From Chitinophagales bacterium (GTDB taxonomy: Bacteria; Bacteroidota; Bacteroidia; Chitinophagales; Chitinophagaceae), in NCBI GenBank assembly GCA_017303335.1, contig JAFLBK010000002.1:434001-498000 (forward strand): a DNA stretch of 64,000 bases, in the 5' to 3' direction. The notes below the pieces were generated by a model. The model had not been told where the DNA came from. It ran no database searches and was given only the letters and a program-made list of their open reading frames with translations. How positions within the stretch are numbered: the first letter of the stretch is position 1; every line of letters starts with the position of its first letter. Shown one piece after another: positions 34,459 to 43,653 of this stretch. The position numbers and the translations under genes are program-made.

Positions 34459-36801
34459 TTAGTTCACCTCGATCTCATCCACAAAGAGCCAGGCCGGGTT
34501 GCCGGCGCCGGGATTACCCGGCGGGATGATGCCGAAATTCTTGACCGTTACTTTCAGGTACCGGCATTTTTGCGCATTTTCAACGCGGATGGTTTTGGCG
34601 CCTTTATCTTCTATCGGGTCAACCGATTTTGTTGTTGAAGGAAAACTGCTCAGGTCATTTCCTGTAAAATCAATATCAGGGATAAAGGTCACTTTTACCT
34701 GTGATGGCAGGTATATCCAGCTTCCGTTCTGGTCGAGCACATGCACGGTTACGGTACTAACTTCCGTTTCCTGTTTCAGGTCGATGATCGCTTCCATATC
34801 CCTGCCCAGGAACCCGAGGAATTCGGAAGAACGGGCAAGTCCCGTTTCATTCTGCACGCCATTCACCAGGGTAAAGGGGCCATCGCCGGGATATTTTTTA
34901 TCGGCGGGCGTGGTGAGGGTGATCTTTTTGCCGGTGGCTTTGTTGAAATGAAAGGATTGCTTTATTTCCGATAAGCGGTTGTTCTTCTCATCCAGTAATA
35001 CCAGCGTCATTCCGTCAACGCTTTCCTTTACAGGCAGCGGTTCTGTATAATCGCCCATGTATGAACTCAGGAGAGAAGGTGTCCAGGCGATCTTTCCTTT
35101 TTTTGAATTGCTTTCGGCCTTCCACAGCACTCCATTGTTATCCGGCGCGGGGATCACCGTCGCTTTCAGGTCATAATAGGCCTTGCTGTAGTTGATTTTC
35201 TTTTTATCCAGGCTTTCAAAAATGGCGGGCAGCCTTCTTTCAAAATCGGTCCAGTCTCTTTTTTCTTTGGGCGTCCACAACACTTCACTCAATGCGGTGA
35301 TGCGGGGGAAGAGCATGTATTCGATCTTGGATGGATATTCTATGTATTCGGCCCAAAGGTTGGCCTGGGCGCCGAGTACGTACTTCGCCTCATCGGCATT
35401 CAGTTCTTTCGGGATGGGTTCGTAGGCATATACGTTTTCCAGCGGGTTATACCCGCCGATGGTCACACTGTCTTCATTCCGGCTTTGGGTGTGGTCAAAA
35501 TAAACCGGGTTGCCGGGTGTCATGATCACGTAGTGCTTCTGTTTGGCGGCGTCGATACCGCCTTTCTCACCACGCCAGCTCATCACCACGGCCTTGGGTG
35601 CCAGCCCGCCCTCGAGGATCTCATCCCAGCCGATCAATGTCTTGCCCTTTTTGTTCAGGTATTTTTCGACGCGTTGCACGAAATAACTCTGTAACTCGTG
35701 TTCGTCTTTTAATTTTTCATTCTTCATTCTTACCTGGCAGTCGGGGCATTTTTTCCAGTGTGTTTTCGGGCATTCATCGCCACCGATGTGAAAATACCGG
35801 GAAGGGAAGAGGGGAATCACTTCGTCGATCACGTTCTGTAAGAACATAAACGTTGAATCTTTACCGGCGCAGAACACATCATCGAATACGCCCCAGGTTT
35901 CCTGTACCAGTTTGATGCGTCCGTTCTTTTGTTCTTCGATGCTTTTTTGCGAGATCATATTGGCGGGGATATCCGTGGGTTTGTTCGGGAAACAACTCAG
36001 CCAGGGATATGCCGCGATGGCAGCGCTGCCGTGGCCGGGCATCTCTATCTCGGGGATCACATCAATATATCTTTCCCGGGCGTATTGCACCACTTGCCTG
36101 ATCTCGGCCTGCGTGTAAAAACCACCGTAAGGCTTGTTGTCGTTTCCTTTGCCGGGGTAACGCCCGATGATGGTTCCGTTCCGGTTGGCGCCGGTACGGG
36201 TAAGAGCGGGATATCTTTTGATCTCAATGCGCCAGCCCTGGTCGTCGGTCAGGTGCCAGTGAAAGGTATTGAACTTATACGCCGCCAGATAATCAATGTA
36301 TTTTTTGATAAAGGACACGGGAAAGAAATGCCGGCTCACATCGAGGTGTATACCACGGTAGCCGAAGCGGGGGTAATCGGAGACCGAAAGATAGGGTAGT
36401 TTGGTGTTTGATTGAATTAATTGCAACAGGGTTTGAATACCATAGAAAACACCAGCAGCATTGTCGCCGGCGATGTAAACACCTTTTTTGTCGATAACCA
36501 GGTTGTAGGCGCCGGGAATGTCTTTGTCGAGCCGCTCGTAATTCAGGCTGATGGAATTGGGATCGCTGTATTGGTTCACAACCTTCAGCGAATAGCCGAG
36601 TGATGCGTTGATGTATTCATTGAGCAGGGAAGCTGTTTTTTCGAGTCCGCTTCCTTCGAGTACAATCCGGGTATTCCTGTTCAGTTGAAATGAGCCATTG
36701 TCCATTTTCACTTCAGCGGGCATGGGAACCAGGTTGAGGGTGTTTTGTGCGGCGGCAAACAGGGTGTTCAATAGCAGGGCAATTAATAAAATCTTCTTCA
36801 T
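34459..36801 (-). CDS. Beta-N-acetylhexosaminidase, GH20
   Basis: 780 residues with a signal peptide (MKKILLIALLLNTLFAAAQ). The N-terminal GH20b domain (to about 150) is followed by the GH20 barrel: YRGIHLDVSRHFFPV, FHWHLTDDQGWRIEI, EIEMPGHGSAAIAAYPWL, and the catalytic Asp/Glu pair in YFHIGGDECPK. The C-terminal third contains a chitobiase-like segment and a discoidin/F5-8C-like domain (IPPGNPGAGNPAWLFVDEIEV at the very end). It removes terminal GlcNAc or GalNAc from glycans in the periplasm or outside. nagB follows. The frame continues 29 codons upstream through a repeat-rich region, but that extension precedes the signal peptide and is excluded. Confidence 0.94.
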   Translation of the reverse strand: MKKILLIALLLNTLFAAAQNTLNLVPMPAEVKMDNGSFQLNRNTRIVLEGSGLEKTASLLNEYINASLGYSLKVVNQYSDPNSISLNYERLDKDIPGAYNLVIDKKGVYIAGDNAAGVFYGIQTLLQLIQSNTKLPYLSVSDYPRFGYRGIHLDVSRHFFPVSFIKKYIDYLAAYKFNTFHWHLTDDQGWRIEIKRYPALTRTGANRNGTIIGRYPGKGNDNKPYGGFYTQAEIRQVVQYARERYIDVIPEIEMPGHGSAAIAAYPWLSCFPNKPTDIPANMISQKSIEEQKNGRIKLVQETWGVFDDVFCAGKDSTFMFLQNVIDEVIPLFPSRYFHIGGDECPKTHWKKCPDCQVRMKNEKLKDEHELQSYFVQRVEKYLNKKGKTLIGWDEILEGGLAPKAVVMSWRGEKGGIDAAKQKHYVIMTPGNPVYFDHTQSRNEDSVTIGGYNPLENVYAYEPIPKELNADEAKYVLGAQANLWAEYIEYPSKIEYMLFPRITALSEVLWTPKEKRDWTDFERRLPAIFESLDKKKINYSKAYYDLKATVIPAPDNNGVLWKAESNSKKGKIAWTPSLLSSYMGDYTEPLPVKESVDGMTLVLLDEKNNRLSEIKQSFHFNKATGKKITLTTPADKKYPGDGPFTLVNGVQNETGLARSSEFLGFLGRDMEAIIDLKQETEVSTVTVHVLDQNGSWIYLPSQVKVTFIPDIDFTGNDLSSFPSTTKSVDPIEDKGAKTIRVENAQKCRYLKVTVKNFGIIPPGNPGAGNPAWLFVDEIEVN

Positions 36802-37100
36802 ATGGTTGTTTGCGGGCTGAAGCCCTTTTGTTTTTTTTATTTTTTCTCCCCGGCCTGAAGGCCGGGGCAATTCAGAAGGCCGGGGCAATTCAAGTCAAGC
36901 CAAGCAACTCTGCAGGCCAGGTGATTTACTAAATCGGGGCCACTTGTTACCAGCAGCGCCGATGGCAAAAGATCTTCTTGTTGTTTGCGGGCTAAAGCCC
37001 TTTTGTTTTTTTTATTTGTTCCCCCCGGCCTAAAGGCCGGGGCAACTCAGAAGGCCGGGACAATTCAGAAGGCCGGGACAATTCAAGTGAAGCAACTCAA
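36790..37100. repeat. Two-copy intergenic repeat with CCGGCC palindromes
   Basis: Two copies of a block beginning ATCTTCTT...GTTGTTTGCGGGCT, at about 36790-36912 and 36970-37100. Each copy holds GGGCTGAAGCCC or GGGCTAAAGCCC, a T tract, the palindrome CCCCGGCCTGAAGGCCGGGG or its variant, and a run of AGAAGGCCGGG-CAATTC copies. The first copy begins inside the hexosaminidase start region. The 337-base gap between genes holds nothing else recognisable. Confidence 0.8.
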
Positions 37101-37138
37101 GTCATACAATTCAACAGACCGGGTACAAGAGACATTCC

Positions 37139-39013
37139 TTATTTCAATACCGGCAGAATGATCTTGCTGTCGTCGTAAATACGGATGGTCGCTTTCTGGA
37201 AATCGCTGTCATCGCAGGTATAAATGTTCACGAATTTCTGCGGGTTGCGGTCGGCCAGCGGGAACCAGCTGCTTTGCACCTGTATCATCAGTTTGTGTCC
37301 TTTCTTGAATGTATGTGCGATATCGGGCAGGGTAAACTTTACATTGGTTCGCTCATTGGGTTTAAAAGCCTCGGGCTTTTCAAAACTGTTGCGGTAACGA
37401 CCCCGCATGATCTCGCCGCGTACCAGCATCTGGTACCCGCCCATGGGATAAGCCTGGGTACCCGGTCTTGCCGAGAGATAATTGTTTTCGTAGCGGAAGG
37501 TATCGGGGAAAACGTCGATGATCTTCACCACGAAATCGGCGTCGGTGGTTGAGATGCTGGTCACCAGGTCGGCAATTACCGGACCGGCAACGGTAATATC
37601 TTCGCTGAGTACATCGGTGCTGAATGTGAGTACATCGGTGCGGCGACTGGCAAAGCGCTGGTCGTCGGTCATGTATTCGGCGGTGCGGCTCAGGTGTACG
37701 TCTTCGGTATACGGAACCGGGTGCGCCGGGTCGCTGATGTATTCGCTGTATTTGCCGAATTTGCGGTGTACAATCTCCAGAGCAAGATTTTCTCCGGGTA
37801 CCAGGTTAATGTCCATGCTCGTGATTTCCTTCGGCGGCCATTGCTTCATATTGCGCCATTCGTTTTCACCGGTGAAGAAGATGGTTGCTTCGGCAATATC
37901 GTGAACGGTTCCCCTCAGCTTTAAATAGAAATTGAAGAAGGGAATCTCAATATTGCGCTGGTAATATTCGCTGGTCTTCGAACCAAAGCGCACATTGCCC
38001 AGGTAGGACCCGTCGGCCCGACCGCCCCAGCCTCCGTGCGACCAGGGGCCCATCACCAGTTTGTTCTCGGTGAATTTGCTTTTGGCTTCAATGGCCTTGT
38101 ACAGGTTCCAGGCGCCATAGCAATCTTCGGCGTCGAACAACCCGCCCACGATCAGCATAGCCGGTTTTACATTGGTAACAAAGTTCATCGGGTTGCGTGC
38201 CTTCCACCAGTCGTCGTAATTGGGGTGGGCGTAGAGGTCTTTCCAGAAAGCGATGCTGTCGCCCATGATCTTCGCGAAGTTTTTCAGGGCGCCGGTCTTC
38301 AGGTAGAAATCATAGTTGTCCTGCGTTTTGAACTGGTAACCCGGACTTCCCTGCGTGGTGGGTTTGGGCCTGGGTTTACCAAAGCCGCTGTAGAAGCTGA
38401 ATCCATCCATGAGGAAGAAAGCGCCGTTGTGGTGGAAGTCGTCGCCCATGAACCATTCGGTAACCGGGGCCTGCGGGCTCACCGCCTTCAATGCCGGGTG
38501 GCCGCTGAGCGCTGCCATGGTTGAATAGAAACCGGGGTAGGAGATTCCAAATACACCAACGCGTTTGTTGTTGGAAGGAATGTTGTTGATCATCCAGTCG
38601 ATGGCATCATAGGTATCGCTGGCTTCATCGGTCTCGGTTCCTTTTTTGGCCGGGTTGAAAGGACGTATATCCATGAACTCGCCTTCACTCATCCACTTGC
38701 CCCGCACATCCTGGATGGCGATGATGTATCCTTCCTTCAGGTAGTTGACCCAATAGCTAAACAGCAGCCGGCCGCTGAATTTGTCTTCACCGTAGGGACT
38801 GCAGGAATACGGCGTGCGGTTGAAGAGTATCGGGTGTTTCTCCGACGAATCTTTCGGAATGTAAAAGGCGGTGAACAGTTTCGTTCCATCCCGCATGGGC
38901 ACCATGCGTTCGATCTTGTAATAGTTTTCACGTACCCAGAGCGAATCGGCGTTCTGGGCCTGCAGGCTGATAAGCGATACCAGCAGCATGGAAAGGAGGA
39001 AACATTTTTTCAT
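37139..39013 (-). CDS. CocE/NonD-family serine hydrolase
   Basis: 624 residues with a signal peptide (MKKCFLLSMLLVSLISLQAQ). The alpha/beta-hydrolase core has the nucleophile motif GISYPG within VGVFGISYPGFYS, an oxyanion region YSCSPYGED, and the His near GPWSHGGWGG. A C-terminal jelly-roll domain (PAHPVPYTEDVHLSRTAEYM, TADLVTSIST-like strands, FTLPDIAHTFKKGHKLMIQV) matches the X-Pro dipeptidyl-peptidase C-terminal fold. The family includes alpha-amino acid ester hydrolases and cocaine esterase; the natural substrate here is unknown. A TTG two codons upstream is an alternative start. It is monocistronic between repeat-rich gaps. Confidence 0.9.
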   Translation of the reverse strand: MKKCFLLSMLLVSLISLQAQNADSLWVRENYYKIERMVPMRDGTKLFTAFYIPKDSSEKHPILFNRTPYSCSPYGEDKFSGRLLFSYWVNYLKEGYIIAIQDVRGKWMSEGEFMDIRPFNPAKKGTETDEASDTYDAIDWMINNIPSNNKRVGVFGISYPGFYSTMAALSGHPALKAVSPQAPVTEWFMGDDFHHNGAFFLMDGFSFYSGFGKPRPKPTTQGSPGYQFKTQDNYDFYLKTGALKNFAKIMGDSIAFWKDLYAHPNYDDWWKARNPMNFVTNVKPAMLIVGGLFDAEDCYGAWNLYKAIEAKSKFTENKLVMGPWSHGGWGGRADGSYLGNVRFGSKTSEYYQRNIEIPFFNFYLKLRGTVHDIAEATIFFTGENEWRNMKQWPPKEITSMDINLVPGENLALEIVHRKFGKYSEYISDPAHPVPYTEDVHLSRTAEYMTDDQRFASRRTDVLTFSTDVLSEDITVAGPVIADLVTSISTTDADFVVKIIDVFPDTFRYENNYLSARPGTQAYPMGGYQMLVRGEIMRGRYRNSFEKPEAFKPNERTNVKFTLPDIAHTFKKGHKLMIQVQSSWFPLADRNPQKFVNIYTCDDSDFQKATIRIYDDSKIILPVLK

Positions 39014-39054
39014 TTGCAAATGATTAGAGTGTTAAATTTAATGAAACTAATCGT

Positions 39055-39525
39055 ATGTCTGCCGAAAGAGATTCACTCATCACGCAATTCTATTCCTCCT
39101 TCCAGCAACTCGACGCAAAGGGGATGAATGCCTGCTACAGCGGGGATATTGTATTCTTCGATCCCGCCTTTGGCTTGCTGAAAGGCGATGAGGTACGCGG
39201 CATGTGGGCCATGCTTTGCGCCAACGCGAAAGATTTTTCGCTTCAGTTCGGTAACATACAACACCTCGATGAAGAGTACAGTACCTGCGACTGGACGGCT
39301 ACCTATACCTTTTCCAAAACCGGCCGGAAGGTGATCAATAAGATAAAGGCCAACATGCGTTTTGCCGATGGAAAGATCATTGAGCACAGCGATGCGTTCA
39401 GTTTGCACAAGTGGGCCAGCCAGGCACTGGGCTTCACGGGATGGCTCCTGGGCTGGAACCGTTTTTTTCAACGGAAGATACAGAACGGGGCGAGGAAGAA
39501 CCTGATGCGGTTCATGGAGAGGTAG
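39055..39525 (+). CDS. NTF2-like (SnoaL-type) small protein
   Basis: 156 residues starting MSAERDSLITQFYSSFQQLD. The cone-shaped NTF2 fold is suggested by MNACYSGDIVFFDPAFGLLKGDE, CDWTATYTFSKTGRKVINKI and NMRFADGKIIEHSDAFSLHKW. These proteins are cytosolic with no signal peptide; functions range from isomerases to binding proteins. The last helix ends with basic residues (RKIQNGARKNLMRFMER). It is divergent from the CocE-type hydrolase (41-base gap between starts), so the two share a short promoter region. Confidence 0.85.
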   Translation: MSAERDSLITQFYSSFQQLDAKGMNACYSGDIVFFDPAFGLLKGDEVRGMWAMLCANAKDFSLQFGNIQHLDEEYSTCDWTATYTFSKTGRKVINKIKANMRFADGKIIEHSDAFSLHKWASQALGFTGWLLGWNRFFQRKIQNGARKNLMRFMER

Positions 39526-39600
39526 TTGATGGTTCATGGATCATGGTTCATAGCATACTTCCATTAACGATGAACTAAGAACCATCCGCTATGAACTACT
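39526..39600. repeat. Hairpin of the GGTTCATGG word class
   Basis: The gap after the NTF2-like gene is filled with GATGGTTCATGGATCATGGT-type words and complementary GATGAAC / GAACCATC words. ATGGATCATGGTTCAT at 39536-39551 is identical to 43935-43950 inside argS. Confidence 0.7.
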
Positions 39601-39656
39601 TGCAGAAGAAACCAACAGTTTGTATATTACTCCATTGTTAACCAAAATTATCTGAC

Positions 39657-40082
39657 ATGCTCGAGAATTTCGATTACCTGAATTGGATAGCGATCATCGT
39701 CGCTGCACTTGCCTATTTTGCCCTGGGGGCCCTGTGGTATTCCAAGGTATTATTCGCCAACCGCTGGATCGCCGATCTGAAACTGGATGTAAATGATCCT
39801 GATGCCAAAAAAGGGATGGGGATGATGTTCGGCGGATCGTTGGTGTTGATGTTCGTTCAGTGCCTGGCCATTGGCATTCTTGCAGGCCGCCTCGGGATAT
39901 CCGGTGCCGGCTGGATGAGCGGGTTAAAACTGGGCGCATTTACCGGCGCCTGTTTCTGCTCCGCCCAGATCGGTATCAATTATCTCTACGAGAAAAAACC
40001 ATTCAGTCTTTTCCTCATCAATGCCGGTTATGCGGTGGTGGGTAATATCATCGCCGGGATCATTATCTGCAGTTGGGGGTAA
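39657..40082 (+). CDS. DUF1761 family membrane protein
   Basis: 141 residues with four predicted membrane helices. The first segment (YLNWIAIIVAALAYFALGALWYSKVLF) carries the DUF1761 hallmark of an aromatic-rich helix followed by WY-S. Helices at about 57-78, 88-107 and 117-138 follow. No enzymatic motif is visible and the family is uncharacterised. The gene stands alone between two hairpin repeats. Confidence 0.85.
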   Translation: MLENFDYLNWIAIIVAALAYFALGALWYSKVLFANRWIADLKLDVNDPDAKKGMGMMFGGSLVLMFVQCLAIGILAGRLGISGAGWMSGLKLGAFTGACFCSAQIGINYLYEKKPFSLFLINAGYAVVGNIIAGIIICSWG

Positions 40083-40164
40083 AGCGTTTAAGCCGTTTAA
40101 AAAAGTTGGATCGTTTAAGGCGTTGGGTTGCATAACGTCTTAAACGATTGCAACGATTGCAACC
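40083..40164. repeat. Hairpin of the CGTTTAAG word class
   Basis: Arms at about 40105-40124 and 40134-40154 pair with one indel and few mismatches (TCGTTTAAG / CTTAAACGA). Additional CGTTTAA and GATTGCAAC words flank them. It occupies the gap between convergent DUF1761 and pyruvate kinase genes. Confidence 0.75.
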
Positions 40165-40173
40165 ACCCAATAA

Positions 40174-41664
40174 CTACTCCACCTTCGATATCTTCACCAC
40201 ATTCGTAGGCAGGTGCAGTTCTACCGGTGTGCTCCCGGTATTCACCACCACGTCGCCTTCTTTTACAAATCCCCGTTCCTTAAGGATATTGATCTGGTCG
40301 AACAAAATATCGTCGAGGCTTTCTTCTTCATCATAAAAGAAGGCACGTACGCCCCAGCTTAAACTCAGCTGGCCGATCAGCGAACGTTCTTTACTGAATA
40401 TATAGAGTGGCGCCTTGGGGCGGTAACTGCTCAGCATAAATGCGGTGTAACCGCTTTGTGTCATCCCGATGAGCGCACGGGCATGCGTATCGTTGGCCAG
40501 TTTACAGGCGCTGTAACAGATGGCGTCGCTCAGGAAGGAAGGTGAGTGGGGCTGGGGCGCCAGGATATCATCGCGGTTGTAGTCGTATACATTATTCTCC
40601 ACTTCCATGATGATCTTGCTCATCGTTTCCACCACCAGCGTGGGGTATTCGCCCATGGCGGTTTCGCCGCTGAGCATCACCGCGTCGGCGCCTTCCAGTA
40701 CAGCGTTGGCCACGTCGGTAACCTCGCTGCGGTTGGGTTTGGTGCGGTCCATCATGCTTTCCATCATCTGGGTGGCAACGATCACCGGCTTGGCCCGGTG
40801 CATGCATTTGCGGATCACTTCTTTCTGGATGATAGGCACCTGTTCTACCGGGAGTTCCACACCCAGGTCGCCGCGGGCCACCATCACCGCGTCGCTTTCC
40901 ACGATAATGTCGCGGATATTGCGCAGGGCTTCGGGCATTTCGATCTTGGCGATCACCTTGATCTTGCTGTTGCGTTCCTTGATGATCTTTTTCAGGTCGA
41001 TGATGTCTTTCGGACGCCGTACAAAGGACAGGGCTACCCAATCGAGGTTGTTTTCGATGATGAAGTCAAGGTCGGTAAAATCCTTTTCGGTCATCGCTGG
41101 CATGGTGAGCTCAGAGTCCGGGAGGTTCACGCCTTTTTTAGGCAGCAGGGTTCCGCCGATCGTAATGTTCACCAGGATCTCTTTGTCGTTGAGCACTTTT
41201 TTCACTTTCACCTCCATCTTGCCATCATCGAGAAAGATGCGTTCATCCACTTTTACATCCTTGGTGAGGTGCGGGTAGGAGACATATACTTTTTCCCGGG
41301 TACCGGTCATCTTCTCGGTGGTGATGGTAAGATCATTGCCTTCCACCAGTTCGATCTGCCCGTTCTCCAGGTCGCCTACACGCAGTTTGGGACCCTGCAG
41401 GTCGGCAAGGATGGCGATATTATACGGTTGCGATTTATTGATGCTGCGGATGCGGTCGATGATCTCTTTTTTGTTCGGGTGGGTACCGTGTGAGAAATTC
41501 AACCGGAACACGTTTACGCCGGCGCGGGCGAGAGCCAGTAGCTGTTCGGGCGATTCGGAAGCGGGGCCTACGGTGGCTACGATCTTGGTTCTTTTCTGGG
41601 AGTGCGAGATGCCCGCTTCTTTATCCATTTGCCGGTGCAGGTACTTGCCGATGTGTTTGCTCAT
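40174..41664 (-). CDS. pyk: Pyruvate kinase
   Basis: 496 residues; last ATP-yielding step of glycolysis (phosphoenolpyruvate + ADP to pyruvate + ATP). Motifs: RTKIVATVGPASESPEQL, FRLNFSHGTHPNKKEII, DLQGPKLRVG, the active-site lysine in KVIAKIEMPEAL, MVARGDLGVELPVEQVP, and ATQMMESMM with EVTDVANAVLEGADAVMLS. The N-terminal 12 residues before MDKEAGISHSQKRTK could be a longer start than necessary; ATG at 41628 is an alternative. It shares strand with pfkA upstream (107-base gap that contains a hairpin repeat). Confidence 0.97.
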   Translation of the reverse strand: MSKHIGKYLHRQMDKEAGISHSQKRTKIVATVGPASESPEQLLALARAGVNVFRLNFSHGTHPNKKEIIDRIRSINKSQPYNIAILADLQGPKLRVGDLENGQIELVEGNDLTITTEKMTGTREKVYVSYPHLTKDVKVDERIFLDDGKMEVKVKKVLNDKEILVNITIGGTLLPKKGVNLPDSELTMPAMTEKDFTDLDFIIENNLDWVALSFVRRPKDIIDLKKIIKERNSKIKVIAKIEMPEALRNIRDIIVESDAVMVARGDLGVELPVEQVPIIQKEVIRKCMHRAKPVIVATQMMESMMDRTKPNRSEVTDVANAVLEGADAVMLSGETAMGEYPTLVVETMSKIIMEVENNVYDYNRDDILAPQPHSPSFLSDAICYSACKLANDTHARALIGMTQSGYTAFMLSSYRPKAPLYIFSKERSLIGQLSLSWGVRAFFYDEEESLDDILFDQINILKERGFVKEGDVVVNTGSTPVELHLPTNVVKISKVE

Positions 41665-41705
41665 TGAACGGGGGGGTTATTTTGATTTGCGGGTTCTTTT
41701 TGATG

Positions 41706-41765
41706 ATGGATGCTGGATACTTGATACTCGGTGCCAGTAACCAGTGACTAGTATCCAGTAGTGGC
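41706..41765. repeat. Hairpin of the CTGGATACT word class
   Basis: TGCTGGATACTTGATACTC on one side and GACTAGTATCCAGTAG on the other pair as imperfect arms. The same word family appears again at 47806-47890. It lies between pfkA and pyk. Confidence 0.7.
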
Positions 41766-41771
41766 ATTGCG

Positions 41772-42755
41772 TTACGTTGCCAGTATCTTCACGATCTTCA
41801 GCCATTCTTCACTGATGCGTTGTTTTTTCTTGACGGCCTCGTCGAGTGGTATATAACTCATTTTATTGTTGACGATGCCGATGAATACATTGTGTCTTCC
41901 TTCCACCAGCGATTCCACGGCGTGGTAACCCATGCGGCTGGCGATCAGCCGGTCCATGCAACTGGGCGATCCGCCACGCTGGATATGACCGAGGATGCAA
42001 AGCCGTACTTCGAGCAGGGGGAGGCGTTCGCGGATCACTTTGGCCACCTGTTCGCCGCCGCCGAATTCGTCGCCTTCTGCCACCACGATGAGGTTAACCA
42101 GTTTATGCCTTCTTTCTTTCTCCGCCAGTTGTTTGATGATGGTATCAATCTCGGTCTTGCGTTCGGGGATAAGGATATTCTCCGCTCCCGTGGCAATGCC
42201 GCTGTGCAGGGCGATATAGCCGGCATCACGGCCCATCACTTCTATGACAAAGAGCCGGTCATGCGCATCGGCCGTGTCGCGGATCTTATCGATCGCTTCT
42301 ACGGCGGTATTTACGGCCGTATCGAACCCGATGGTGAAATCGGTGCCGGCAATGTCTTTATCAATGGTACCGGGCAGCCCGATACAGGGTATGTCGAATT
42401 CGTTGCTGAATACCTGGGCGCCCCTGAAACTGCCATCACCACCAATGATCACCAGTCCGTCGATGCCATGTTTCTTCAGGTTCTCATAAGCTTTCTTTCT
42501 TCCGGCCGGTTCAAAGAATTCCTTGCAGCGGGAGGTTTTGAGGATGGTTCCGCCCCGCTGGATGATATTGGCCACACTGCGGCTTTCCATGTGCACGATG
42601 TCGTTTTCGACCATGCCGGTATAACCCCGCATGATCCCGTAAACCTCGAGGCCGTGGAAGATGCCGGTACGAACCACCGCACGGATGCAGGCATTCATAC
42701 CCGGACTATCACCCCCTGAGGTCATAACGCCGATCTTGTGTACTTTTTTCTTCAT
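41772..42755 (-). CDS. pfkA: ATP-dependent 6-phosphofructokinase
   Basis: 327 residues of the bacterial PfkA type. Motifs: GVMTSGGDSPGMNACIRAVV, YGIMRGYTGM, GGDGSFRGA (ATP/Mg site), the catalytic region GTIDKDIAGTDFTIGFDTA, EVMGRDAGYIAL, and LGHIQRGGSPSCMDR. The Gly at the ATP site supports ATP rather than pyrophosphate as donor. It commits fructose-6-phosphate to glycolysis and is followed by pyk on the same strand, with a hairpin element between them. Confidence 0.97.
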   Translation of the reverse strand: MKKKVHKIGVMTSGGDSPGMNACIRAVVRTGIFHGLEVYGIMRGYTGMVENDIVHMESRSVANIIQRGGTILKTSRCKEFFEPAGRKKAYENLKKHGIDGLVIIGGDGSFRGAQVFSNEFDIPCIGLPGTIDKDIAGTDFTIGFDTAVNTAVEAIDKIRDTADAHDRLFVIEVMGRDAGYIALHSGIATGAENILIPERKTEIDTIIKQLAEKERRHKLVNLIVVAEGDEFGGGEQVAKVIRERLPLLEVRLCILGHIQRGGSPSCMDRLIASRMGYHAVESLVEGRHNVFIGIVNNKMSYIPLDEAVKKKQRISEEWLKIVKILAT

Positions 42756-42922
42756 GCGTCAAAAATAAGTCAATTGCCTGAGTTTTGGTGTGTCAAAAAT
42801 ACACATTAAACAGCCTTGAATGATGTACTTGATGTGTGATGCCATGAAAATGAACGCGGAATACCGGCCGGCGGGTATTGCCGAGAACAAGAACACTGGC
42901 TACATTTAATGAAAACTTCATT

Positions 42923-43651
42923 ATGCTTAAACAAATACTTACAAGCCTGTTGTTGCTGGTTGCCTGTGATATACTGGCGCAGGAGAAGATATTGATGGCC
43001 TTCCCGATCACCGATTATATTGTTGAGAAGGATTCGATACAAATCGTACAGGTGTTGCTGCCCGAGGGAATCACAATACCGGAAAAAACGATGGGCGTTC
43101 TCAGGCGGGTATATTCAACTGCCGATACCTCCACGGCGATGATCGCCAACGGCCGTTGCCAATTGATTAAAGGACGCTACCATTATTTTGCCCTGCGCAG
43201 CGACAAGCCCGGACAAAAACCGGCAGCCGGCAATCTTCTTTATACCAATGCCCAGGTGCCCGGAGTGTTCCAGGGCCCTTTGTTTAATGTGATCAAACAT
43301 GGGATCGTTCTGCAAAGTGTACTGGATACGAACATCGTCAGCCTCGAAAGGGTGATACCGTTGAAGAGTAAGTCTGATGAGAAGCATATTCTTGATGAAC
43401 TGGTGCAGGACGTGCGTTTTACCGGTACCGAAATGGCAAAGCAGCAAACGGTGCCCGATGTGCAGATCAAGACAGGCCCCTACAAAGGCAAAACGATCTT
43501 TACCGCCATGCAGGCAGTAACGGTACCCGAAGTGGAAAATTTTCTGAAATACATTGCGGCACGCCCGGCCAAATACGCCGGCAATACCTGGAAGTTCAGT
43601 GAGATCATGGCTACCTGGATGGATGCGGGCGCACCCACAGTCATTGAATAA
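42923..43651 (+). CDS. Secreted protein of unknown function
   Basis: 242 residues starting MLKQILTSLLLLVACDILAQ, a signal peptide without lipobox at the cleavage point. The mature part begins EKILMAFPITDYIVEKDSIQ and is mixed alpha/beta. There are two cysteines in all, one in the signal peptide and one in the mature part. No domain is recognised. An in-frame ATG 45 bases upstream would put charged residues before the signal peptide and is rejected. The 3' end meets argS convergently with 2 bases between stops. Confidence 0.75.
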   Translation: MLKQILTSLLLLVACDILAQEKILMAFPITDYIVEKDSIQIVQVLLPEGITIPEKTMGVLRRVYSTADTSTAMIANGRCQLIKGRYHYFALRSDKPGQKPAAGNLLYTNAQVPGVFQGPLFNVIKHGIVLQSVLDTNIVSLERVIPLKSKSDEKHILDELVQDVRFTGTEMAKQQTVPDVQIKTGPYKGKTIFTAMQAVTVPEVENFLKYIAARPAKYAGNTWKFSEIMATWMDAGAPTVIE

Positions 43652-43653
43652 TA

